Under the pieces are notes generated by a model. The model was not told the origin of the DNA. It worked only from the letters and a program-made list of their open reading frames with translations, and did not search any database. Shown in pieces: positions 40,466 to 53,865 of a stretch of DNA of 64,000 bases. Positions within the stretch are counted from its first letter, which is position 1, and each line of letters opens with the position of its first letter. The stretch comes from Chrysomallon squamiferum (lineage: Eukaryota; Mollusca; Gastropoda; Neomphalida; Peltospiridae). A program made the position numbers and the translations under genes. The stretch is taken from assembly GCA_012295275.1 (NCBI GenBank), contig CM022671.1:6624727-6688726 (forward strand), read 5' to 3'.

Positions 40466-42640
40466 ACCTTGACAATGAATCATGCAAACTGATTCTGATT
40501 CATTTTATGATCATGATTCTGAATTACAATTCACATTCATGTTTGATGATTCTCACTTCAGTTTGTGATTTTGATCATGATTAAAATTTCTACAATTGTG
40601 ATTAATTTGTAAGCACAATCTGATATGACTTCATGTTCCCAAATGATAATTACATTTCAGATTTAAATTTGTGATAACTGATTTTGATTTGTAATTATGT
40701 CTCTTGTATAATTTTATTTCTTGCTTGTGATTTGAGATAATTACATCAGTTTATAAAAGTGTTACTCTTGACTTTTATATCAAAGTGCCTTCAAATTGTC
40801 TTATATTTAAATCTCGTACGATCTGAAATTTGTTCAAGATTTTATTTTATTTATACATTGTTAATTACATCAAACAGAAATGTAAACAAAAAAACAAAAA
40901 AATTGTTATCTTTGATTTTGTAAATTTTCTTGTTTGTAAATATTACCAAATTTTCATGTATATATATATCAAACAATACGAGAGCTTTCTGTGCAGGTCT
41001 GAAACTTCGAGATTTTTCCAGATTTTATCAAATGTGTTTTTGCTTTGTTTTATTTCTCAAACATGTGTTACTGGGTGCTGGTTTGTATATATTAAAAACT
41101 TATTTACATTAATTACGAATGTTTGCTGGTTAATATATTCTGTGTCAAATCTGTTCAGTTGTCTTTATTAATATTTATGGTCAAACGAGAATACTGCAAC
41201 AGCAGTTCACTGAATGTAATCAGTGTTGTATTTGTATACAGGTCATCTAAATAGTAACTTACCTGTCACACACACACACACACACAGCGTCTGTTTAATA
41301 TCAAACACATTTTTTATTTTATTTATTCGATTACTTTCTGTCCTTGCTTTTATAGAACTGCTGCTGTTATCAAGCAATCAGAATTTTATTTTTTTTAGAA
41401 CAGTAACAAGTTTTTTATTTATTAATTTATTTATGAGGTTTTGTCACTGAGCTGCATTCATTTAATTTGTACTTAATATTTTATACTTAATATTTGTACT
41501 TAATATTTACTCTTCATTTTTGTTTCTTTGTTTGTTTCCTTATTTAATTTTCTTTGCTATACAGTGAAACACTGAAACTCTATTTTTTTTTCTATCTCCC
41601 TACTCACTGTCTTCTCACTGTGTGCTCACTGTATTAACTGTTTACTCACAACAAACTAAATTAATCTGATTTAGGAACAACACAGTGACTGTTTCAATAA
41701 AACAAGAATTTTTGTTATTGAAAACAGTTTTCTCAGAAGTGTGTATTTCTCCTGATCTTAATGTTTGACTTGACTTTACTAATAACTGTTCAAGTGTTCA
41801 TTTGAAATTTCTGTTTCCTTTTTTAGACATTATTTTTGTCACATTTACTTAATATTAAAACTTAGGTGCAAACACCATGTTCAGAATCAATGTAATCTGT
41901 GCTACATTATTGTTTGTTAAACATTTTCAATTGCAGAAGTTTTCTATTTGTGTTCAATATATTTGTATTTACCTAGGTGTAATATATTTATACATTGACA
42001 GTATATTTGTTATTTCCTGGGTGTAATATAATTATATTTATATACCAACAATATATATGTTATTACCTGGGTGTGATATAATTATATTTATATACTGACA
42101 GTATATTTGTTATTACCTGGGTGTAATATAATTATATTGATATACTGACAATATATTTGTTATTACCTGGATGTAATATATTTATTACCTGGGCATTACA
42201 TAATATTTTTCTGTCAGTATTTTAATTTTGTTATTAATTTTTGAAATATAATTCATTTCCTTTATTTATTGTTGAAATTATATTTTATGTAAATGAAAAA
42301 AAAAAAAAAATCTTTTTCAATAAACAATTGAAGTTTGTTGTGAGGACATTATATAAACAAACATTTTAACTTACTGACCATATTTAACTAGACTACAACA
42401 GCAACAACACGAAATGTAGACAGAAATTAAGAAAAATGGTATGAAGCACTTAAAAGTATATATATATATATATACAAACCATATTCCTAATATTAAAAAC
42501 AATTTTTTCTGTGTTTATATGACAATGAAAGTTATCACCATGATTACTTTTGCTTACACCTCCCCATGTTAAAAAAAGAAAAGAAAAGAAAAAAAAAAAA
42601 AAAAAAAAAAGATAAGTACGATCGTTGTAAGCCAGTAAAG
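40053..42640. other. 3' flank of the SAM-PDZ gene and spacer before the array
   Basis: No coding sequence is supported. Possible polyadenylation signals are AATAAA at 41697-41702 and near 42320, which would imply a long 3' UTR; I cannot tell which is used. A minisatellite lies at 41950-42195. The tandem array begins at about 42645. Confidence 0.55.
41950..42195. repeat. Minisatellite of roughly 55 bp
   Basis: tatttgttattacctgggtg followed by taatataattatat and tatactgacagta recurs four to five times. Confidence 0.8.
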
Positions 42641-42701
42641 ACAAACAGTCTCAGGAGCAAATATAAAACTTGAACAAACAACTGGGTTTACTTGTAATAC
42701 G

Positions 42702-42707
42702 TTTATT
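42702..42707 (-). terminator. Polyadenylation signal, array copy A
   Basis: AATAAA on the - strand about 60 bases after the stop codon. Equivalent signals follow copies B (49509-49514) and C (57028-57033). Confidence 0.7.
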
Positions 42708-42767
42708 TATTTCATAAATAATTTTCAACCAATCAGGTTGAAATACGTTCAGGTCAAAGTTCAGTTA

Positions 42768-43473
42768 TCAGACGTATTTAAACTCATCCATGTCTTTGAG
42801 AAACTTAAAAAGAACAACTTTAGGCACTGGGCCGTTGTAGTCGTCAATCATCTTGGCAATCTGGTTATGACGTGATTTCTGGTGTTGTGCAAAAGCCTCT
42901 TTCAGCTTAAGTTCGTTGTACAGTTTCCGCACAACCTCTACACAGGCTGGGTCGCTGCGTCCGTAGTTTGCCTGTAGAAACAGAAAAATCTCTTTAAAAA
43001 TCTCACACAGCAACTGAGTGACTAACGTGTATATAATCGATATCTACTCTCTGTCTTTCTGTCTGATTCTGTCTGTTAGTCTACAGAACAAATCTGATAT
43101 ATCTAATATTAAAGCTGTTAATGTTAAAAATCATTACCTATTAATATTAGCTAAAACTAATTATCTTTTAATATCTGATAATATTGTGTGTTTCATTATT
43201 CACTGTCTTTAGTTGATGAAATGTTTACAGTTTACCAAAACGAGTCTGTACCTCTGTGTACATTTTTGTTTTATTTCTTTATCGTATAGATAGACACAGA
43301 TACAGATATTGTCTGGACTTACCTTCAGAATTTCAAGCTGCTTTTCTGAACATCTGGCCAGTGCTTGGCCGAACAACCACGTACATTTTCCTTTTTCTAC
43401 GTCTGTCCCAAATGTCTCTCCAAAGCAATCCATGTAGTCATTCTACAAAACCAGAAATAATTATCTCAAAATC

Positions 43474-43534
<61 letters not shown>

Positions 43535-43858
43535 AGGCTGACAGAGAAAAAATAGATAAATTATTTTTTTACGTTGCAAATTCGTAGTCATAATAATATG
43601 ATTTACATGTCTATTACAATATATATCGGAATATGACAATTTAATATTTTATTTTCATTTATTTATATTTTATATTTTCATTTGCTTTATGTATATAGAC
43701 GCAGACAAACATATACATATGCTTAATATGCAGACAAACAGACACTAACCTGTTCTTGTCGCCAGCAACCAATCACTTTGCAGATTTCTTGAATACTTTT
43801 ATAATCCTTATCATCTGTAATTCCTGACTGAAATCAGATTTGTACCTGTTATTGTTTC

Positions 43859-43941
<83 letters not shown>

Positions 43942-45101
43942 ACACACACACACAAACACACACTAACACATTGAGAGGATCATTAATGTTTGGTAACATA
44001 CAAAATAAAAAAAATGCATGCGCACACAAAACAAAGCCCAGAAAACATAAATTATGATGATAATAATCATTAAAATAATGATGTTTCTTAATAGGAATAT
44101 AAACAGTTGTAGGAGTTACAGTAGTAGTAGTAGTAATAAAAATAATGACGATGATCATAAAAATTAGTGAAAAATAATAAAGAAATGTGACAAGGTTGCT
44201 GGGTGTTAACAATTTGGTGGTGTGTAAATTGTGGGAATATACATGACTTCATCTTTTCTCTTACAGTATTAGGCTGTTCCTGCCCACGACAGGCTTGCTT
44301 CAGCCTTTAATAGATGTACATTCATACTGTCTGCAGACAGAGAAAAAGAATACTTTCATTATATAGACAGACAAATGGACACAGATAACAAGAACAGAAA
44401 AGACTGACAGATAGAGAGATAACCAGATATCAGACAGACAAACATATACAGAGTTATGCAGACACTTACCAGCATCATGGCTATGACGAAAGGCAGACAC
44501 ATGTAAACTTCAGTCTTGATTCTTGTCAGCGTCTCGCACTTTTCTGTGGTCATATCCTTCCAGTCTGATATCAGAACCTGACGAAGAGCTAGAAACTCCC
44601 AGAACATGACCTGAAACACAGACCCAATTCATTTAAATATAATAAAACAATTATGATTGTACATACATAAATTCAGACAGTCAACCATACACATACATGC
44701 ACATATACATACATATATACATACATATATACAAACAGACTGTCGTATATTCATTCATACATACATACACATACATACATATATACAAACAGACTGTCGT
44801 ATATTCATTCATACAGAATACACAGACACAGGTATCGACATTCGGACAGTATACAAGACTTACACAAGACTTACAAAATCAGACATGTATAAGACAGAGA
44901 GAATATTCAAATCCTAAACCACATAAATATATGCATACACACAAACACAAGATGTAAAACAAAAAACAGTTATACTCACATCTCCGAAGAAGTCGAAGAG
45001 ACGAACATAGTAACTTTTCTTCCCAAAATATTTCTTCATTATCTTGTAACAACAACAGTAATAAAACCCACTGTCCAAATAGACAATATCTCCAACACCT
45101 T

Positions 45102-45160
<59 letters not shown>

Positions 45161-46835
45161 TACTGATAATAATTCTTAAAGTGTAAAATAAATAGTTAGA
45201 ACACTTACAATGGAATGCCATGTTGGTGCACCGTCTCTCACTTTCTTTCCGTCGAACATGTCGTCACACATTAGCCCGGCATTCTTGTACTAAAACACAA
45301 AATCGAAATTATGACACGGTTTAAACGATTATATAAAATTCCTTTCTTGTGAAGGATTTTATGTACTGTATAACCATAACGTTAATAAATACAAAATTAA
45401 AATATGTTACTAAATGACATCAGGAAATACTGATTTAACATATTATAGTCCGGGTTTATAATGACGTCATACATTATTATTATTATCGATGATGATCACC
45501 TACAAAATATTTAGTACGTTTCTGCAAATAACCCATTTCGTTCTCGCGAAATTGCGCGATACTTTCTGGGCGGTCGCCAGAGAGCATAAAAACAGCAAAG
45601 ATCGTTGTTCAAAAATTGCCTTCTGTCGGTCCATTTGAAAAATCTTTTTAAAGAAACTTAGTTCGATGACGTAGCATACATATCTTGCTTCAATTTTGCT
45701 TTCGATTTTAGAATATTGGTCAACGAGAAGTGTATGAAATTTTTGATGAAAACATCTTTCTGGAAACCTCAGCAGTCATCGATTACTGGAAAAATCGTAA
45801 GTGAGTCCAGCAGTCCAAACATGTTCCTGCTTATTAACTACTATTCTGCTTAATTTCAAAAAAGTTGCGAGCGATGATTCTATGGTTGCGAAAACGCAAT
45901 GCGGACGCAAAGCCCGCCCTTCAGAGAAGTCATTTCAGGTTACGTGACGTCAACGTCGCTTTCTGATGGACAAACATTGGTGTACCGTAAATTTCAGCTA
46001 ATTAGTTCGATTAATGAATTAATTAAAATTCATAAATATCAACAACTTGCTTAAAAATACAGTACGTGTTTAGAACTCATAAAAAGCTTTATGTTGATGT
46101 ATAATACATGTATAGTGACGGAAGCTTTATGAGATATTGTGTTTATGCTGCAACATGACTGAAACGCATCACACGTTCTGTGTAGATTATGAAGGAAAAA
46201 TGGCAGCAAATTTTATCCCGATAAAAATTCGTAACTTTTTTCGTGTCAATGCTATTAAAGAAATCTTGGTGACATTTTAATATGATTTTTTTTTATTATT
46301 TTTTAATTTTTTTTGCTCTTTCTAATGATATATAATGTTTCAGAAAAATATGAATTTTGATAATTTTGTCACATACCTATAGTTTAGTAAGAGGACATTT
46401 TCCAAGAAATAGTTTTTATATTATTTCAGTTTGCAACACGTTCCCATATACACTGAAATGAGCCAGTAGTAAACAAGTAGGTATACAAATAATGAAAATC
46501 TTACTATCTCCGCACACCAGCCTAGAACACGAGCCTCGTGAAGATCTTTTTCCGAACAGTTTGGATTCATCGCCTTGTACAGATCGACAACCATCTGACC
46601 GTAGAACGGATACACCTTCGTGTTTGTGTACTCGAAAGCCTGACAAAAAATATAAAGAATATCATTCTGTGTCCATAACAGAAAGGCCTTTTGGTTGTTC
46701 TATTATTATTATTACCTTTTTATACTCGTTTTTCGCTTCTCTGACGTCATCTCCCATCATTTCCGGACTGAAAAGGTAGTCTTTGAGAGTCACAAACACC
46801 TCCCGAAACTTCTTTGTATCCTCCTCGGTTGCCAT
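42768..46835 (-). CDS. FPPS-derived terpene synthase-like protein, copy A
   Basis: Coding exons, 5' to 3': 46835-46716, 46639-46505, 45289-45209, 45102-44980, 44610-44470, 43827-43750, 43442-43323, 42971-42768; 1002 bases, 333 residues plus stop. The fold is that of trans-isoprenyl diphosphate synthases: GWCAEI leading to the first Asp-rich motif DDMFD, then VRDG, KTEVYM, and the second motif NDYMDCFGETFGTD followed by GKCTWL. Compared with farnesyl diphosphate synthase, the second motif starts with Asn, the GGKYNRG isopentenyl-diphosphate site reads NTKVYPFYG, and the Arg pair after motif one is RD. The bulky residues before motif one are AG. This fits loss of chain elongation and gain of terpene cyclase or related activity; substrate and product are unknown. 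It is the most diverged copy in exon 5, and intron 2 holds an insertion of about 0.9 kb. Confidence 0.88.
43475..43530. repeat. (CA)n microsatellite in copy A intron 6
   Basis: A CA tract starting about 30 bases upstream of the exon at 43323-43442 in transcript terms. Copies B and C have only short CA runs at the same place. Confidence 0.9.
43858..43940. repeat. (CT)n microsatellite in copy A intron 5
   Basis: About 80 bases of CT, then short CA runs, on the acceptor side of the exon at 43750-43827. Confidence 0.95.
45106..45160. repeat. (AAT)n microsatellite abutting a splice acceptor, copy A
   Basis: Read on the - strand it is ATT repeats ending ttcag right at the exon 45102-44980. Copies B (51877-51933) and C (59327-59494) have the same arrangement. 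Confidence 0.9.
45518..46390. other. Copy A-specific insertion in intron 2
   Basis: Copies B and C read tacaaaatatttagtgagag across this point, while copy A is interrupted by about 870 bases between two tttagta phrases. The inserted DNA is less AT-rich. On the + strand it holds an exon-like stretch at 45712-45800, with a pyrimidine-rich acceptor, an open frame (IGQREVYEIFDENIF...) and a gtgagt donor. No terminal repeats were seen; origin unknown. Confidence 0.6.
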
Positions 46836-47095
46836 GGTAACTGCACGTGGAAAGCGAACTGAAGTAAGTAATGAATGAATGAATGATTACCTCACGGTAT
46901 GTTTATTTAGATGTTTTAAAACAGAATTGTTTGTTCTTTGCCTTTTTTGGTAAAAATTAACTTATAAAGGGAATGGCTATGAGATTCTGTTGTCGTCACG
47001 TTAGTGTATCAATAAAAAATAAAAAAGTTATATTGACAAATTTAAACTGCTCACCCAGTGGTATCACGTATACACATCCATACATACATACACAG

Positions 47096-47180
<85 letters not shown>

Positions 47181-47631
47181 TTTGTGTATATATATATATA
47201 ACAAAATTAATACTTTATAATTTATGTGTGAATAACAAAATATCTGAACACATGATAGATCTACACTCACTCGAGCCTCCTCATCCACAACTAAAGTAAT
47301 TAAAGATTAAAGTGTTTTTTTATTATTATTATTATTATTTTTTTTTTTTGAAAATTACTTTATATGAACCAGTATGAATAACTTAAATAATCATCCATTT
47401 TAGGGAAAACAGATTAATTGAAACGATCTGACTATACACTGAAATTTAATTTTCATTTAGTTTTCCTTTTAATTTTAATCTGCTTGCATATCTTTAAAAC
47501 CTATCTAATTTTAGTTTTATTCAATGTAATTAAAAACAATAAACAAATAAATAAAAAAATAAAAAATGCCTAACGAATGATAAAGTCAGTGAAGAAGTAA
47601 ATGTGAAAGATATAAAATATAAAGTACTTAC

Positions 47632-47750
47632 TTGTAAATGAATGGGAGTTTTGTTACACGTTTTGTGTTTGTCGATTGTAACGTCTTGCTTATCCACTGA
47701 ATATATACTGTGTGTGTTGCCAACAGACGGCGCATAGCACCTGTTGAAAA
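47632..47750 (-). promoter_or_regulatory. Promoter and 5' UTR exon of copy A
   Basis: On the - strand a conserved block (47715-47750: GTGCT then CCGTCTGTTGGCAACAC) precedes a TATATAT box (47701-47707), a presumed start near 47670 and a gtaagt donor (47626-47631). The same order and spacing occur upstream of copies B and C. Confidence 0.6.
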
Positions 47751-47945
47751 ATCAAATACTACATGATTATAATATAGACTGATCAAGTGATCGGTGGAAT
47801 AGGATTTCATACAACAGGTGGAAAGACAGATGTGGTTATAATGTTACGTTAAAAAAACGTATTTGACAAAGTACTCGCGATCTACTAATCTTTATATCCA
47901 CACACACCTACATAGCTCTGTAGATAGATGATATATACACATACA

Positions 47946-47981
<36 letters not shown>

Positions 47982-48159
47982 TATATGTTACAGTTAATCT
48001 GTATAATCGGGTAATATTACCTGAAACGTACAGACAAGACTCTTATTTTACTGAATGAATAACTTTAAACAATAATATGCTGGCAATCTTTATTGGCTCA
48101 AAACGTATAGCATCTGCAAAAAAAAAAAACCCAAATCACCCATACACTCAGAATAAACA

Positions 48160-48425
48160 ACAATTAAAAACAAGTCTATTGATCAATGTAGTCAAAGTTG
48201 TCAATTCAAAATAAATATTAATCAGTATAGTCAAAACAAGTCTATTGATCAGTGTTGTCAAAGGTGTCAATTCAAAATAAGTCTGTTAATCTGTGTAGTC
48301 AAAGTTGTCAGTTCAAAACAAGTCTATTGATCAGTGTAGTCAAAGGTGTCAATTCAAAATAAGTCTGTTAATCTGTGTAGTCAAAGTTGTCAGTTCAAAA
48401 CAAGTCTATTAGTCTAGTCAAAATT
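48160..48425. repeat. 41-bp minisatellite with 82-bp alternation
   Basis: gtcaattcaaaataagtctg and gtcagttcaaaacaagtcta forms of a 41-base unit alternate, each followed by a gtagtcaaag phrase. Present only in unit A. Confidence 0.85.
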
Positions 48426-48624
48426 CATTGCTTGTAGTTATTCATTCAGACAAATTAGTAGATTGTGAGTACTTTGTAAAACATTGATCAAAAGATTTGT
48501 TTTGAAATGAGAACTTGGTCTATATTGATGTAAAGACTTGTCAATACCATTCAGAACGTTTCAGGTATTCTTTATAAATTAGTGAAGTATATTTTAGGTA
48601 ATATGTATATGTATAGATTAACTG

Positions 48625-48740
<116 letters not shown>

Positions 48741-48888
48741 ATTTATTTATAGATATAGCAATAGATTAGATAGGTATGTCTGTATGTATGTGTATGTGTT
48801 TGTGTGTATAGATATATTGTCAGTGTCGAAAGAAGATGAAATTAACACAACACACTCACATACACACACATAAAGCAGACACCATACG

Positions 48889-49160
48889 CAAATAATGCTG
48901 AATACAGGAATTAGAGTTTTCATACAGGTAAGTACGTAGACCTCAGTAAGCGTGTATTTTATTTGTTTACACATCCTACACACAACGAGAAAATCATTTC
49001 TTTAGATAAACATAACAAAACATGAGAATATTTTAGACAACTGTCATATGTCAGCGTTTCGTTTACTGACACTCCATTATTTTCGTTAAGTTAATGTTTC
49101 TCCGAGTTAGGAAATCTGCTGCTATCTCTGTAGAATAGTAGTAGTATGTCATGCGACTTT
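48889..49160. other. Conserved non-coding block, unit A
   Basis: About 270 bases shared with 55735-56000 and 62265-62530. It includes aatgctgaatacag, tcatacaggtaagt, tttacacatcctacacacaa and tccgagttaggaaatctgct. It carries a consensus + strand splice donor (acag|gtaagt) in all three copies. Confidence 0.7.
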
Positions 49161-49564
49161 AGTGTGTAACGGAAGTTTTAAGGACTGTCGATCTTCTGAA
49201 ATTTTAATTTCACTGATCTTCAGAAAGATGTGTTATGAATTACTTCCCCTATCACACTTTCCATATATATATATATATTTTAAAGACCTTTGAATGATAA
49301 TAATATTTCCAACAGTGAAGGTCAAACATTTCAGCTTTGTGAAAAAACGCGTCACTTGGATCTAAATTCACAATTATTATTATTTCCACAAAATGACAGC
49401 AAATTCAGAATTACTGAGAAAACCGAAAATCTAGCAATATATAAATAAATAACGGTCTCAGGAGCAAATATAAAATTTGAACAAACAGCTGGGTTTACTT
49501 GTAATACATTTATTTAATAACTTAAAACATTTCATAAATAATTGAAATACGTGCAGGTCAGTTA

Positions 49565-51665
49565 TCAGACGTATTTAAACTCGTCCATGTCTTTGAGAAA
49601 CGAAAGAAGAACTATTTTAGGCACTGCGCCGTTGTAGTCGTCAATCATCTTGGCAAACTGGTTATGACGTGACTTCTGGTGTTCTGCAAAAGCCTCTTTC
49701 AGCTTAAGTTCGTTGTACAGTTTACGCACAGTCTCTACACAGGCTGGGTCGTTGCGTCCGTAGTTTGCCTGTAGAAACAGAAAACCTTTTAAAAATCTCA
49801 CAGAGCATCTGAGTGACTACAGTGTATATATAATCCGTATCTACTTTCTGGCTGTCAGTTTACAGAACAAATTTGATATACTCCTAATATCATATCTGCT
49901 AATCTTAAAAATGTTTACCTCTTAATATTAGTTAATATAAAAACTAATTATCTTTTGATATCTGATAATATTGTGTTCTTATTATTCAGTTGCTGACATT
50001 TGTACACTTTCTAAACGAGTCTGTACCTCTGTGTGTCTGTACATTTTTTTTTAATCGTTTAGACAGACATTTGACACGCTGTTTTTATTTACACTGAATT
50101 ACAAACCACTAAATCTTTATAATACTTATATATCATACATAGATATATTTATCTATTAGTAATGATTGGAATTATAACAAACATACACAGACAGACACAG
50201 ATATTTTCTGGACTTACCTTCAGAATTTCAAGCTGCTTTTCTGAACATCTGGCCAGTGCTTGACCATACAGCCACGTGCATCTTCCTTGTTCTATGTCTG
50301 TCCCAGGTGTCTCTCCGTAGAAATCCATGTAGTCATTCTACAACACGACAAATAATTATCTCAAAATCAACACACACACACACGCAAACATGTGCACATC
50401 CATCCACGTTGAAACATGTCCACAAATGCAAATACACGCATAGACAGATTCATAGATAAATAAAGTAGATAGCTATAAAACAATAAATAGAAATACAGAA
50501 GAAAAGAGGCAAAAAGATATACTGATAAAGAAAAATTAATTTTTTAGTTTGCAGGTAAGAATTTAACAATTTAAGTATTGTTTTGTTTTTTATTATTATT
50601 ATTTATATTTTAAATTTTCATTTGTTTTATATACATATACATACATATACACATACATAATATTCAAACAGACACTAACCTGATCTTGTTGCCAGTAACC
50701 AATCACTTTGCACAGATCTTGAATACTTTCATAATCCTTATCATCTGTAATTCCTGACTGAAATCAGATTTGTACCTTTTATTATTTTTGTTCCCAGACG
50801 ATGATAATCATTAAAATAATAATGTTCATAATAATAATAGGAATAGAAGCAGCTCTGGCAGTAATAGTAGTAGTAGTAGTAAAAATGATGATGATGATGA
50901 TAAAAATTTGTAAAAAATAATAATAAAGCAAGGTGACAAGGTTGATGGGTAGTTAAAAATTTGGTTGTGTAAATTGTGGGAATATATATGACTTTATCTT
51001 TTCTCTTACAGTGTTAGAATGTATCTGTCCACGACAGGCTTGCTTCAGCCTTTAACAGATGTACATGCATACTGTCTACAGACACCGAGATAGAATACTT
51101 TAATTATATAGACAAACAAGTAGGCACAGATAACATGAATAGACAGACTGACAGAGACATATCCATACAAACAGACCGATACAGAGATGTGGAGATGAAC
51201 AGACACACATATATATATATATACACACACACAGACACTGTAGACATTTACCAGAATCATGGCTAATACGAGAGGTAAACCCATGTAGACCTCAGACTTG
51301 ACTCTTGTCAGCGCCTCGCACTTTTCTGTGGTGAATTCCTTCCAGTCTGATTTCAGATCTTGACGAAAAGCTACAAACTCCCAGAATGTGCACTGAAACA
51401 CACACAAAATACATTAAACATAATAAAATATTTATGATCGTACATGCATATATTCAGAGAGTCACACACACATACATACATAGATGAACACATACGTACG
51501 CACATAGAGACATTCAGTCTAAAAAAAGTTACAGAAAAAGATAATATTCAAATAAAAAAACAGTCTAATCAGACGTATATAAGACGGAGAATTCAAATCC
51601 TGAACTACCTAACTATATACATCCATACATACATACATACATACAAGCATACATACATACATACA

Positions 51666-51699
<34 letters not shown>

Positions 51700-51875
51700 C
51701 ATACAAACACAACTTGTAAAAAACACCCCAAAAAACAGTTATACTCACATCTCGGAAGAAGTCGAAGAGACGAACATAGTAACTTTTCTTCCCAAAATAT
51801 TTCTTCATTATTTTGTAACAAGAACAGTAATAAAATCCACTGTCCAAATAGACATTATCTCCAACACCTTCCTGC

Positions 51876-51935
<60 letters not shown>

Positions 51936-53283
51936 TTAGCAAGGACCAACAGGAACGATAACTCGTAACGGCACAAATTACGTGTGCTCAAGAACTGGCT
52001 CGAGATTTCACCAATTTAATGGGTACAAACTACGCCTGAATGTTGTTTTATTTATTTTTTGTTTTATTTATTAGTATAAATCACAGAAAGTACAGACAAA
52101 TAGATTATACACGCATTTGCACAAAAATAATCCAGTTTGAAAATTGTTTGAATCTAGGAATTTTAACAACATGATAGTGTAAATCACAAAAAGTACAGAA
52201 AATAGACGTAAAATTGTTGAATCGAATTTTAACAACATGATGTGACAGTTTCCGAGCATACACGGACATTTCGGATCAAAATTCAAGATGACTACTACTA
52301 ATATAATAATAATAATTTTTAAAAATTAAATAAATAGTAGAAGAACACTTACAATGGTATGCCATGTTGGTACACCGTCTCTCACTTTCTGTCCGTCTAA
52401 CAAGTCGTCAGACATTAGTCCGGCATTCTTGTACTAAAACACAAACTCGAAATTGTGGCACGGTTTAAATGATTACATATAATTCCTTACTTGTGAAGGA
52501 ATTTATATACAGTATAACCATAATGTTAATAAATATAAATAAATATAAATTAAAATACATAACTGAATGACATCAGGAAATACTGAACTGACACATTTTA
52601 GTCCGGGTTTATAATAATGACGTCATACGTTATTATCGATGACGATCATATACAAAATATTTAGTGAGAGGGAAATCTTCGAAGAAATAGTTTAATTTTT
52701 ATTTTATTTTAGTTTACAACACGTTCCCAGATGCACTGAAATGAGCCAGTGGTAAACAAGTAGGTATACAAATAATGAAAATCTTACTATCTCCGCACAC
52801 CAGCCTAGAACACGAGCTTCATGAAGATCTTTTTCCGAACAGTTTGGATTCATCACCTTGTACAGACTGAAAACCATCTGACCGTAGAACGGATACACCT
52901 TCGTGTTTGTGTACTCGAAAGCCTGATAAATAAACATAAAGAATATCACTCTGTGACCATAACAAGTTTGTGTGTTTATATATGTCTGATAATAGGCGTG
53001 TGTGAGTGTGTGTTTATGTGTTGTATACTCATAACTCAGATGTGTGAGAGAGTAAACTGAATATCAGATAGACAGATATACATCGTGACAAAAGAGACAG
53101 ACGGACATACACCTAGAGACGGGTAGTCTGAAGGCACGATAAACAAATGTAGAGAATAAAATAGATATAAAGATGGAGATATAAATAAGCATTAAATATA
53201 TACATATATATAATTACATTAAACGTATACAGAAAATCCTTATAATTGTTCTGTTATTTTTGTTGTTGTTGTTGTTGTTGTTG

Positions 53284-53352
<69 letters not shown>

Positions 53353-53479
53353 TAATTACCTTTTTATACTCGTGTTTCGCTTCGCTCACTTCATCTCCCA
53401 TCATTTCCGGACTGAAAATGTACTCTTTAAGAGTCACAAACACCTCCCGAAACTTCTTTGTATCCTCCACGGTTGCCAT
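49565..53479 (-). CDS. FPPS-derived terpene synthase-like protein, copy B
   Basis: Coding exons, 5' to 3': 53479-53360, 52922-52788, 52433-52353, 51871-51749, 51392-51252, 50757-50680, 50337-50218, 49768-49565; again 333 residues with the same exon sizes as copy A. The first Asp-rich motif is DDLLD in LMSDDLLDGQKVRDGVPTW; the second is NDYMDFYGETPGTD followed by GRCTWLYG. As in the other copies, the first Asp of motif two is Asn and the isopentenyl-diphosphate arginines are missing, so terpene synthase-type activity is inferred rather than farnesyl diphosphate synthesis. Exon 8 differs most here (GAVPKIVLLSF instead of GPVPKVVLFKF) and intron 1 is unlike that of A and C. All splice sites are canonical and no stop interrupts it. 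The upstream intron holds a MITE. Confidence 0.88.
51604..51700. repeat. (CATA)n microsatellite in copy B intron 4
   Basis: CATA/CATACA repeats of about 95 bases, about 50 bases past the donor of the exon 51871-51749. Shorter forms occur at the same place in A (44690-44780) and C (59143-59157). Confidence 0.9.
53262..53353. repeat. Compound (TTG)n(TTA)n(TAG)n tract
   Basis: A trinucleotide tract ending 6 bases from the donor of copy B exon 1. Confidence 0.9.
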
Positions 53480-53865
53480 GGTAACTGCACGTGGAAAGTG
53501 ATCGAATTAAGTAATGAATGAATGAATGATTACCTCACGGAATATTTATTTAGATATTTTAAATATTTAGAGTTGTTTGCTCTTTTTGCCTTTTTATTGT
53601 AAAAATTAAATTATAAAGAGAACTGCAGCATCACTGTCAAATTCTGTTATCACTGACAATTAAGAAATAGTTTAAATTATTATGAACGTTTTACAGTGAA
53701 TACCGTGACGTTAGATATATTTATAAAAAAGCTACGTTTACAAGTTTAAACTGTTCCCACACATTGGTGTGAAGTAATTAGTGTATACACACGCACACAC
53801 ATACATATATATATACGTACATATATAGAAAGATATATACAAACATATATAGGCATATAGAGGTA

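Noticed and set aside
39001-42440. Shared phrase gtagacagaaattaagaaaa at about 39027 and 42416
   Set aside because: Only about 20 bases, without ends or a pattern that defines an element.
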